Positions 53,524 through 61,194 of a stretch of 64,000 bases of DNA are shown here, in pieces; position 1 is the stretch's first letter; each line of letters starts with the position of its first letter. Origin of the DNA: Plantibacter sp050587525 (GTDB lineage Bacteria; Actinomycetota; Actinomycetes; Actinomycetales; Microbacteriaceae). Location of the stretch: assembly GCF_050587525.1 (NCBI RefSeq), contig NZ_JBOBFT010000003.1, positions 238,859 through 302,858 of the forward strand, read 5' to 3'. The translations under genes were made by a program, and so were the position numbers. The notes beneath the pieces are model-generated. The model saw nothing but the letters and a program-made list of their open reading frames with translations. It was not told the DNA's origin and searched no databases.

Positions 53524-53590
53524 CGCGCGCCGAAACCGACTCGGAACCAGTAGCCTAGACAGAGGCCGACGGCCATGAGGAAGAGGGCAG

Positions 53591-54946
53591 ATGGATAAGC
53601 AGCGCGACTTCGTTCTCCGCACGATCGAGGAGCGGGGCGTCAAGTTCGTCCGACTGTGGTTCACCGACGTCGTCGGCACCCTGAAGTCGGTCGCGATCGC
53701 TCCAGCAGAGGTCGAGGGGGCGTTCACCGAGGGCCTCGGATTCGACGGCTCGGCGATCGAAGGGCTCAGTCGTTCCTTCGAATCCGATCTGCTCGCGCAC
53801 CCGGATCCCACGACGTTCCAGATCCTCCCGTGGCGGGGCGAGATCGACCCGACCGCCCGCATGTTCTGCGACATCACGACGCCTGACGGCCAGCCCGCCG
53901 TGGCCGACCCGCGCAACGTGCTCAAGCGCACGCTGGCGAAGGCCGCCGACATGGGCTTCACCTTCTACACGCACCCCGAGATCGAGTTCTACCTGCTGAA
54001 GTCGTCGCAGTACGGCGTCAACGGACCGGAGCCCGTCGACTCGGCCGGCTACTTCGACAACGTCCCGGGCGGCACCGCCCACGACTTCCGTCGCCGTTCC
54101 GTCCGCATGCTCGAAGACCTCGGCATCTCGGTTGAATTCAGCCATCACGAAGCTGGTCCGGGTCAGAACGAGATCGACCTCCGGTACGCGGACGCCCTCA
54201 CCACAGCGGACAACATCATGACGTTCCGCACGGTCATCAAAGAGGTCGCGATCGAGCAGGGCGTCTACGCGACGTTCATGCCGAAGCCGCTCGTGCACCA
54301 GCCGGGCAGCGGCATGCACACGCACATGTCGCTCTTCGAAGGCGACGCGAACGCCTTCTACGAAGCAGGCGCCCAGTACCAGCTCTCGAAGACGGGCCGT
54401 CAGTTCATCGCTGGCCTGCTCACGCACGCCCCTGAGATCACGGCTGTGACGAACCAGTTCGTCAACTCCTACAAGCGTCTCTGGGGTGGCGTCGGACCCA
54501 ACAAGCTGGCAGAGGCACCGAGCTTCGTCTGCTGGGGGCACAACAACCGCTCCGCGCTCGTGCGCGTGCCGCTCTACAAGCCCAACAAGGGGCAGAGCGC
54601 GCGTGTCGAGTACCGCGCCATCGACTCCGCGGCCAACCCGTACCTCGCGTTCTCGCTCATGCTGGCCGCCGGTCTCAAGGGCATCGAGGAGGGCTACGAA
54701 CTGCCTCCGGAGGCCGAGGACAACGTGTGGACGCTGTCCGACGCCGAACGCCGCGCGCTCGGGTACAACGCGCTCCCCGCCAGCCTCGACCGCGCCGTGG
54801 GGCTCATGGAGGGATCGGAGCTCGTCGCCGAGACGCTCGGCGAGCAGGTGTTCAACTACGTCCTGCTCAACAAGCGACAGGAGTGGCAGGAGTACCGCGC
54901 CCAGGTGACGCCGTACGAGCTCGAGAGCAACCTGGAGATGCTCTGA
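53591..54946 (+). CDS. glnA2: Glutamine synthetase-like enzyme GlnA2
   Basis: 451 residues, class I. Catalytic parts: GFDGSAIEGLSRSFESDLLAH, EIEFYLLK, FSHHEAGPGQNEIDLRYAD, GSGMHTHMSLF and the substrate-binding RVEYRAIDSAANPYLAFS. The place of the adenylylation Tyr of GlnA1 is Trp in EDNVWTLSDAER, so GlnE control is unlikely. It may make glutamine, but Streptomyces GlnA2/GlnA3-type enzymes glutamylate polyamines; which reaction applies is open. It lies next to glnE, as in mycobacteria and Streptomyces. Confidence 0.92.
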   Translation: MDKQRDFVLRTIEERGVKFVRLWFTDVVGTLKSVAIAPAEVEGAFTEGLGFDGSAIEGLSRSFESDLLAHPDPTTFQILPWRGEIDPTARMFCDITTPDGQPAVADPRNVLKRTLAKAADMGFTFYTHPEIEFYLLKSSQYGVNGPEPVDSAGYFDNVPGGTAHDFRRRSVRMLEDLGISVEFSHHEAGPGQNEIDLRYADALTTADNIMTFRTVIKEVAIEQGVYATFMPKPLVHQPGSGMHTHMSLFEGDANAFYEAGAQYQLSKTGRQFIAGLLTHAPEITAVTNQFVNSYKRLWGGVGPNKLAEAPSFVCWGHNNRSALVRVPLYKPNKGQSARVEYRAIDSAANPYLAFSLMLAAGLKGIEEGYELPPEAEDNVWTLSDAERRALGYNALPASLDRAVGLMEGSELVAETLGEQVFNYVLLNKRQEWQEYRAQVTPYELESNLEML

Positions 54947-54995
54947 CCCAGGCCGGTCCGTCCGTCCGGGCGGTCCGTCCGTGGTCGGTGGTCGT

Positions 54996-57900
54996 ATGGT
55001 GCGGGACAACATCGCGCTCAGCACACTCGCGAGGCTCGGGTTCACCGAGCTGAGCGCTGCCCGCGGGCAGCTGGCCGAACTCGCCGAGATGGTGACGTTC
55101 GACCTCGATGTCGTCACGCCGTCGTTCGCGACGAGCGCTGATCCCGGCGCCGCCCTGGGCGGCGTGCTCATGGTCGCGCGCAACGAGCAGGAGCGCATCA
55201 GCGCCCTGCTGGCCGATGCCGGGGCCGCCTCGCGTCTGCTCCGACTCTTCGGCGCGTCGCAGGGCTTCGTCGACTTCTTCCTGCGCCATCCCGAGCAGCT
55301 CGAGGTGTTCCGGCTCGAGGAGCCGACCCTGCCGACGCTCGACGAAGCACGCGCATCGCTCCTGGAGAGCGTGCAGGCCACCGACGGGTTCGCTGGACTC
55401 GTCGACGAGCCGGCCTGGAACGCGCTCCGCACGCGATACCGACGTCTGCTCGCGGAGGTCGCGCTGTACGACCTGTGCGCTGAGGACCCGCTCGCCGTCG
55501 TCGACCTCGTCGCCGCGACGCTCGCCGATCTCGCCGCCGCGGCCATCGACGCTTCCATCGCGGTCGCCAGGGCGATGACGAGCGGCCCGCGCGGGCCGGG
55601 CGTCTTCCCCCGTGAGGAGGTCGCGGCGACCCGCTTCGCCGTCATCGGCATGGGGAAGGCAGGCGCGCGCGAGCTCAACTACGTGAGCGACGTCGACGTG
55701 ATCTTCGTGGGCGAGGGCGATGAGGCGGCCGACCTCGAGAACGGCCGCGCGGTCGACATCGCGACCCGCCTCGCCATCCTCACGATGCGCGGCATCGACC
55801 AGGCGGCGATCGAACCCGGACTCTGGGAGGTCGACCCCAACCTGCGACCGGAAGGCAAGGCGGGTGCGCTCGTGCGCACCCTGGAGTCGCACGTCGCGTA
55901 CTACGACCGCTGGGCGAAGAGCTGGGAGTTCCAGGCTCTGCTGAAGGCCCGTGCGATGGCGGGTGACCTGGACCTCGGCGAACGGTACATCGCGGCCGTG
56001 CAGCCCAAGGTGTGGGACAGCGCGTCCCGTGAGGGCTTCGTCGGTTCCGTGCAGCGGATGCGCGAGCGCGTGACCGAGCACATCCCTGCGGAGGACGTCC
56101 ACTATCAGCTGAAGCTCGGACCAGGCGGCCTGCGCGACATCGAGTTCACCGTGCAGCTCCTCCAGCTCGTCCATGGGCAGACCGATGACACGGTGCACCA
56201 GCGCAGCACGCTCGGGGCGCTCGACGGACTGGCGTCCGGCGGGTACATCGGGCGCGCGGAAGCCGGTGAGTTCGCCGACGACTACCGCCTCCTCCGCGTC
56301 CTCGAACACCGCCTGCAGCTCGCGAAGCTGCAACGCACCCATCTCATGCCCCGCGACGAGCACAGCCTGCGAACGCTCGCCAGGGCCAGCACGCTCGCGA
56401 GCAGCGCCGACGGGCTCCAGGCCCGCTGGGAGTCGACGAAGCACGAGGTGAGGCAGCTCCACGAGCGACTCTTCTACCGTCCGCTGCTCTCCGCCGTGGC
56501 GGCCCTGCCCGATGGCGGGCTGAGCCTCACGAGCGGACAGGCCGAAGCACGTCTCGCCGCGATCGGCTTCCTCGATCCACGTGGCGCGCTCGCCCACATC
56601 GGCGCGCTCACGACGGGCGTCTCCCGTCGGGCGAGCATCCAGCGCCACCTGCTGCCGGTGATGCTCGGCTGGTTCGCCGACGGAGCGGACCCCGACTACG
56701 GTCTCCTCGCCTTCCGTCGCCTGAGCGAAGCACTCGGCGAGTCCCACTGGTTCCTGCGCATGCTGCGGGACACCTCCGGCGCCGCCGAGCGGCTGACCCG
56801 GGTGCTCTCCGGTTCACGGTTCATCGGTGAGCTCATGGACCGCATCCCGGAGTCCGCCGCCTGGCTCGCCGGGGACGACGATCTCCAGCCTCGCTCCCGT
56901 GCCGCTCTGGAGGAGGAGGCGGCGTCGATCCTCCGCAGGCACGAGTCCGCCGACAGCGCTGCAGCGGCGCTGCGGGGGATCCGGCGACGCGAGGTGCTCC
57001 GGGTCGCGATGTCGTCGACCGTCGGTCTCCTCGACGTCGAGCGCCTCGCCATCGCCCTCACCGACATCTCCTCGGTCACGCTCTCCGGCATCCTCGAAGC
57101 CGTCCGCGGCATCTCCGGCGGTGGAGCGGGCATCGAGTTCGCGATCATCGCCATGGGGCGCTATGGGGGAGCGGAACTCGGGCTCGGATCAGACCTCGAC
57201 GTCATGTACGTCTACCGGCCGATCGGTGCGGAGTCGCAGGACGCGCAGCAGCGTGCTCAGGCGATCGCCTCAGAGCTCAAGCGCCTGACAGAGGACGCAC
57301 GGCTCCCGCTCGACCTGGACCTCGGTCTTCGTCCAGAGGGCAAGAACGGCCCCGTCGTGCGCTCCTTGGACTCCTATCGTGCGTACTACGAGCGGTGGTC
57401 GCTCACCTGGGAGGCGCAAGCGCTGCTCCGTGCGGCCGGCGTCGCGGGCGACCACGAACTCATCGCCGACTTCGAGGGGCTCGCGGACACCGTCCGGTAC
57501 CCGGTCGCCGTCGGGGAGCAGGCCGTGCGCGAGGTCAAGCGCATCAAGGCGCGGGTGGAGAGCGAACGGCTGCCCCAGGGCGCTGACCCGACCCGTCATC
57601 TCAAGCTCGGTCGCGGCTCGCTGAGCGATGTGGAGTGGTACGTCCAGCTCCTCCAGATGCAGCATGGAGCGGATCTCCCCGGTCTTCGCACGACGTCGAC
57701 GCTGCAGGCGCTCGACGCCGCCGTCGAGGCGGGTCTCGTGGAGGCGTGGGCGGCCGAACGCCTCCGTGCCGCGTGGATCTTCGCGTCTCGCGCCAGGTCC
57801 GCGATGACCTTGTGGCTGAACAAGACGCAGGACGTGCTGCCGAGTGACCGGCAGCAGCTCGAGGGCGTCGCTCGGCTCCTCGAGTACCCTCCGGGCTCCG

Positions 57901-57998
57901 CGAGCGTCCTCGAGCAGGACTACCTCGCTGTCACGAGGCGTGCGCGGGCCGTCTTCGAGCTCGGCTTCTACGGCATCGAGAGCGCTGCGACGTCCTGA
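54996..57998 (+). CDS. glnE: Bifunctional glutamine synthetase adenylyltransferase/deadenylase
   Basis: 1000 residues from ATG at 54996 (a GTG at 54981 is also in frame). Two nucleotidyltransferase domains: the N-terminal deadenylase with GKAGARELNYVSDVDVIFV (about residue 225) and the C-terminal adenylylase with GRYGGAELGLGSDLDVMYV (about 725). It transfers AMP to the regulatory Tyr of GlnA1 when nitrogen is sufficient. Full length. It sits between glnA2 and its target glnA1, which is convergent. A long hairpin follows. Confidence 0.97.
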   Translation: MVRDNIALSTLARLGFTELSAARGQLAELAEMVTFDLDVVTPSFATSADPGAALGGVLMVARNEQERISALLADAGAASRLLRLFGASQGFVDFFLRHPEQLEVFRLEEPTLPTLDEARASLLESVQATDGFAGLVDEPAWNALRTRYRRLLAEVALYDLCAEDPLAVVDLVAATLADLAAAAIDASIAVARAMTSGPRGPGVFPREEVAATRFAVIGMGKAGARELNYVSDVDVIFVGEGDEAADLENGRAVDIATRLAILTMRGIDQAAIEPGLWEVDPNLRPEGKAGALVRTLESHVAYYDRWAKSWEFQALLKARAMAGDLDLGERYIAAVQPKVWDSASREGFVGSVQRMRERVTEHIPAEDVHYQLKLGPGGLRDIEFTVQLLQLVHGQTDDTVHQRSTLGALDGLASGGYIGRAEAGEFADDYRLLRVLEHRLQLAKLQRTHLMPRDEHSLRTLARASTLASSADGLQARWESTKHEVRQLHERLFYRPLLSAVAALPDGGLSLTSGQAEARLAAIGFLDPRGALAHIGALTTGVSRRASIQRHLLPVMLGWFADGADPDYGLLAFRRLSEALGESHWFLRMLRDTSGAAERLTRVLSGSRFIGELMDRIPESAAWLAGDDDLQPRSRAALEEEAASILRRHESADSAAAALRGIRRREVLRVAMSSTVGLLDVERLAIALTDISSVTLSGILEAVRGISGGGAGIEFAIIAMGRYGGAELGLGSDLDVMYVYRPIGAESQDAQQRAQAIASELKRLTEDARLPLDLDLGLRPEGKNGPVVRSLDSYRAYYERWSLTWEAQALLRAAGVAGDHELIADFEGLADTVRYPVAVGEQAVREVKRIKARVESERLPQGADPTRHLKLGRGSLSDVEWYVQLLQMQHGADLPGLRTTSTLQALDAAVEAGLVEAWAAERLRAAWIFASRARSAMTLWLNKTQDVLPSDRQQLEGVARLLEYPPGSASVLEQDYLAVTRRARAVFELGFYGIESAATS

Positions 57999-58018
57999 CT
58001 CACCGCCCTCCTCCCGCC

Positions 58019-58073
58019 GAGGTGAGGCTTCCGGTCGTTCCGAGCGCCCGGAAACGACCGGAAGCCTCACCTC
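58019..58073. terminator. Long perfect inverted repeat after glnE
   Basis: 21-bp arms (GAGGTGAGGCTTCCGGTCGT..., complement at 58053-58073) with a 13-nt loop, 21 nt past the glnE stop. No T-run. Exceptionally long for a terminator here. Confidence 0.65.
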
Positions 58074-58114
58074 AGCGTCCAGGCGGAGGGGCGGGACGGA
58101 AGAGTGGGCACGCA

Positions 58115-58150
58115 GAACGGCCCCGCAGTCCGAGGACTGCGGGGCCGTTC
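58115..58150. terminator. Hairpin terminator of glnA1
   Basis: Perfect 16-bp arms GAACGGCCCCGCAGTC/GACTGCGGGGCCGTTC, loop CGAG, 15 nt past the glnA1 stop on the minus strand. Confidence 0.8.
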
Positions 58151-58165
58151 CGGTGCGGTCAGTGA

Positions 58166-59590
58166 CTACACGCCGTAGTAGAGCTCGAACTCGAACGGGT
58201 GCGGACGCTGCGCGAGGGGCTTGATCTCCTGCTCGCGCTTGTACTGGATCCAGGTCTCGATGAGCTCCGGCGTGAACACGTTGCCGGCGAGGAGGAACTC
58301 GTGGTCCTCTTCGAGAGCCGTGAGCGCCTCACCGAGCGACGCGGGAACCTGGGGGATGTTCTTCGCCTCCTCGGGGGGAAGCTCGTACAGGTCCTTGTCG
58401 ACGGGCTCGTGCGGCTCGATGCGGTTCTTGATGCCGTCGAGGCCGGCCATGAGCTGCGCGGCGAACGCGAGGTACGGGTTGCCGGAGGCGTCGGGGGCGC
58501 GGAACTCGATGCGCTTGGCCTTCGGGTTCGTGCCCGTGATCGGGATGCGGATCGATGCGGAACGGTTGCCGGCCGAGTACACCAGGTTGACCGGAGCCTC
58601 GAAGCCGGGGACCAGGCGGTGGTACGAGTTCACCGTCGGGTTCGTGAAGGCGAGGACGGCGGGAGCGTGCTTGAGCAGGCCGCCGATGTACCAGCGAGCC
58701 AGGTCGGACAGGCCGCCGTAGCCGTTCTCGTCGTAGAAGAGGGGCTTGCCCTCGCTCCAGAGCGACTGGTGCGTGTGCATGCCAGAGCCGTTGTCGCCGA
58801 AGAGCGGCTTCGGCATGAACGTCGCCGTCTTGCCCCACTGCTCGGCCGTGTTCTTCACGATGTACTTGAACTTGAGGATGTCGTCGGCTGCGGCGACCAT
58901 CGTGTCGAAGCGGTAGTTGATCTCGGCCTGGCCGCCCGTGCCCACCTCGTGGTGGCTGCGCTCGAGGATGAGACCGGCGTCGATCAGCTTGAGGCAGATG
59001 TCGTCGCGGAGGTCCGCCTGCTTGTCGACGGGGCTGACGGGGAAGTAGCCGCCCTTGTACGGGGTCTTGTTGGCGAGGTTTCCGCCTTCTTCGGCGCGGC
59101 CGGTGTTCCAGGCGCCCTCTTCGGAGTCGACCGAGTAGAAGCTCGAGTGCTGGTTCACTTCGTAACGCACGTCGTCGAAGATGTAGAACTCGGCTTCGGG
59201 AGCGAAGAACGCGGTGTCCGCGATGCCTGTGGAGGCGAGGTACTTCTCGGCCTTCTTGGCTACCTGGCGGGGGTCCTTGGAGTAGATCTCGCCGTTGCGC
59301 GGGTTGTAGATGTCGAAGACCATGATGAGCGTGCGCTCGGCGCGGAAGGCGTCGACGTAAGCGGTGGAGACATCCGGGATGAGCTGCATGTCGGATTCGT
59401 GGATGTTTGCGAAGCCACGGATGGACGAGCCGTCGAACAGCTGGCCGACGGTGAAGAACTCCTCGTCGACAGTGTTGGCCGGGATGTTGAAGTGCTGCTG
59501 CACACCGGGAAGATCGGTGAAGCGGATGTCGAGGAACTTGACATCGGTGTCCTTGATGAACTTGAGCACCTCGGAAGAATCACTGAACAT
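58166..59590 (-). CDS. glnA: Type I glutamine synthetase GlnA1
   Basis: 474 residues from ATG at 59590. It is the housekeeping enzyme making glutamine from glutamate, ammonia and ATP. LFDGSSIRGFANIHESDMQL, PEAEFYIFDD, RSHHEVGTGGQAEINYRFDT, NGSGMHTHQSLW and NRSASIRIP are class I signatures. The adenylylation site is Tyr402 in KDLYELPPEEAKN, the target of GlnE. A GGAG motif lies 8 nt before the ATG; a 13-residue N-terminal extension in frame is not needed. Convergent with glnE. Confidence 0.98.
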   Translation of the reverse strand: MFSDSSEVLKFIKDTDVKFLDIRFTDLPGVQQHFNIPANTVDEEFFTVGQLFDGSSIRGFANIHESDMQLIPDVSTAYVDAFRAERTLIMVFDIYNPRNGEIYSKDPRQVAKKAEKYLASTGIADTAFFAPEAEFYIFDDVRYEVNQHSSFYSVDSEEGAWNTGRAEEGGNLANKTPYKGGYFPVSPVDKQADLRDDICLKLIDAGLILERSHHEVGTGGQAEINYRFDTMVAAADDILKFKYIVKNTAEQWGKTATFMPKPLFGDNGSGMHTHQSLWSEGKPLFYDENGYGGLSDLARWYIGGLLKHAPAVLAFTNPTVNSYHRLVPGFEAPVNLVYSAGNRSASIRIPITGTNPKAKRIEFRAPDASGNPYLAFAAQLMAGLDGIKNRIEPHEPVDKDLYELPPEEAKNIPQVPASLGEALTALEEDHEFLLAGNVFTPELIETWIQYKREQEIKPLAQRPHPFEFELYYGV

Positions 59591-59716
59591 GTGAATGGCT
59601 CCAATGGATTGGTACTGAGGAGGCTGCACAGCGCAGCCACCTGCGAGACTACGGGCGGGGGATTACCCACCCGTGACACCCATGTTTCGTGGATGTTACG
59701 AGAATCTCACCTCGAA

Positions 59717-59722
59717 TAGAAT
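59717..59722 (+). promoter_or_regulatory. -10 element of the RDD gene (leaderless start)
   Basis: TAGAAT with 6 nt to the GTG at 59729. Close match to TATAAT. Confidence 0.55.
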
Positions 59723-59728
59723 GTCACA

Positions 59729-60160
59729 GTGCCCGACGCCCCGCAGAATCCCCGTACCTTTGGCGAGCTTCCCCCCAGCAGATATCCAGGTGAACGGCTC
59801 GGCCTCCCCGAGACCGGGGTCCGTTCGGTCGGTCGTCTCGGCCGTCGGATCGGTGCGCTCGCCATCGACTGGGCGATCGCTGCGGTCCTCTCGGTCGCCT
59901 TCTTCGCCTACGACGGCTTCGCGACCCTCATCATCTTCGGGCTGATGCAGGCCGTGTTCGTTCCGACGATCGGCGGCAGCATCGGCCATCGTCTGTGCGG
60001 TCTGCGGGTCGTGCCGCTCACGGGCGGTTGGGTCGGCGTGTGGCGGCCACTGCTTCGCACGGTGCTCCTGTGCGTTGTCGTCCCGGCCCTCGTGTGGGAC
60101 TCGGACCAGCGCGGATTCCACGACAAGATCGCCGGTACCGTCCTGCTCCGGATGCGCTGA
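59729..60160 (+). CDS. RDD-family membrane protein
   Basis: 143 residues. RRIGALAIDWAIAAVLSVAFFA is the RDD motif (here R..A.AIDW), followed by a second helix and a third; the tail QRGFHDKIAGTVLLR is the characteristic end. Role unknown; it may be a small transport or structural protein. The same gene lies beside glnA1 and DUF4191 in other actinobacteria. Confidence 0.92.
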   Translation: MPDAPQNPRTFGELPPSRYPGERLGLPETGVRSVGRLGRRIGALAIDWAIAAVLSVAFFAYDGFATLIIFGLMQAVFVPTIGGSIGHRLCGLRVVPLTGGWVGVWRPLLRTVLLCVVVPALVWDSDQRGFHDKIAGTVLLRMR

Positions 60161-60194
60161 GGTCGATCCGGATCCTCCGGACGGACGCGGTGAC

Positions 60195-60262
60195 GTCGCC
60201 TCCGTCGCTTCGTCGCCTCCGTCGCTTCGTTGATCCCGTCGCTTCGTTGATCCCGTCCTCGC
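60195..60262. repeat. Four tandem 17-bp units after the RDD gene
   Basis: GTCGCCTCCGTCGCTTC twice, then GTTGATCCCGTCGCTTC and a degenerate fourth unit. The 17-bp period is exact. It is noncoding, between the RDD stop and the next hairpin. Confidence 0.8.
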
Positions 60263-60293
60263 CGGCCCGGCTGCATCGCCCGGTACAACGAGA

Positions 60294-60337
60294 AATCCCC
60301 GACGTTCCTGCTCGAGATGAGCGGAACGCCGGGGATT
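60294..60337. terminator. Hairpin between convergent RDD and DUF4191 genes
   Basis: AATCCCCG-A-CGTTCC pairs with GGAACG-C-CGGGGATT (one mismatch), with an inner GCTC/GAGC. Well placed for both convergent genes. Confidence 0.72.
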
Positions 60338-60353
60338 CGTCAGTGCGGAGAGG

Positions 60354-61058
60354 TCAGCGGACGCGTTGCGGACGGACCTTCATGGGGTCGACGCCCTTCG
60401 GGATCGGCAGCTGCGAGCCGAACGAGGAGAGTCGGTTGCTCACCGCGAGCACCTCGGGGTTCGTGAGCGACTTCTTGACCTTGCGGAGCGACGGCGAGAG
60501 CTGACGCAGCGAGACCGAGTCGGCGTCCGGGCCCACGTGGAACACCGTGACGGGCACGTTCGGGAGGATGCGGGTGACCTTGCGCTTCTCGTCTTCGAGG
60601 AGACGGCTCGTACGCGATTTCGGGCCCTCTGCGATGAGGGCGACGCCGCCACGACCGACGGCGCGGTAGATGGCGTCCTGGGTCTTGGGGTTCACTGCGA
60701 CGGGCATTTCGCTCGCCTGCCAGGAACGCGGCGCGGCGCGGAGGACCTGACCGACGGCGCCCGGGCGTCCTTCGATCTGGGTGTAGACCACACGGTCCGC
60801 GCGGCGTGTCAGGATGAACAGCGCCGCGAGGACGCCACCGAGGACGCCTGCGATGATCCACATGACGAGCGCGAAGATGTTGCCGGGGGAGAACACGAGC
60901 GCGACGACGATGCCGATGGCAGTCGGCAGCAAGAATCCGCCGAGCATGAGCCACTGCGCGGCCTTGTCGTGGCGGCGCGTGAGCTGAAACACCTGCCAGA
61001 GCTGCTTGAAGCGGCCTGGTTCCTTCTGCGCCTGTGCGGGCGTGTCCTTCTGAGCCAT
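60354..61058 (-). CDS. DUF4191 membrane protein
   Basis: 234 residues. Two membrane helices at about 33-58 and 63-84 (GGFLLPTAIGIVVALVFSPG, IFALVMWIIAGVLGGVLAALFI), then a soluble domain (VYTQIEGRPGAVGQVLRAAPRSW..VALIAEGPKSRTSRLLEDE). It corresponds to the conserved gene beside glnA1 (Rv2219-like). Function unknown. TATCCT lies 6 nt before the ATG at 61058, consistent with a leaderless message; the longer open frame upstream is a shadow. Confidence 0.9.
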   Translation of the reverse strand: MAQKDTPAQAQKEPGRFKQLWQVFQLTRRHDKAAQWLMLGGFLLPTAIGIVVALVFSPGNIFALVMWIIAGVLGGVLAALFILTRRADRVVYTQIEGRPGAVGQVLRAAPRSWQASEMPVAVNPKTQDAIYRAVGRGGVALIAEGPKSRTSRLLEDEKRKVTRILPNVPVTVFHVGPDADSVSLRQLSPSLRKVKKSLTNPEVLAVSNRLSSFGSQLPIPKGVDPMKVRPQRVR

Positions 61059-61064
61059 GCTCCC

Positions 61065-61070
61065 AGGATA
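61065..61070 (-). promoter_or_regulatory. -10 element of DUF4191 (leaderless start)
   Basis: TATCCT on the minus strand with 6 nt to the ATG at 61058. GGGAGC also lies just before the ATG. Confidence 0.4.
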
Positions 61071-61194
61071 CCCGGTGCGGAGGGCAACGGATGATGCGTT
61101 CTCCTCCACAGGGTCGCGACCCTGCCCGTCTGTCCACAGATCGTCGAAGTCGGTCTGATCGGAGCCATCGTGAGCGCAGGATCGGGAGATGCCG

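Noticed and set aside
51346..53961. 871-residue open frame on the minus strand opposite the hydrolase-like gene
   Set aside because: Low-complexity, with no recognisable domain, and it spans several real genes' starts.
60195..60262. CRISPR-like array
   Set aside because: The units are only 17 bp and directly adjacent, with no spacers, so it is a simple tandem repeat.
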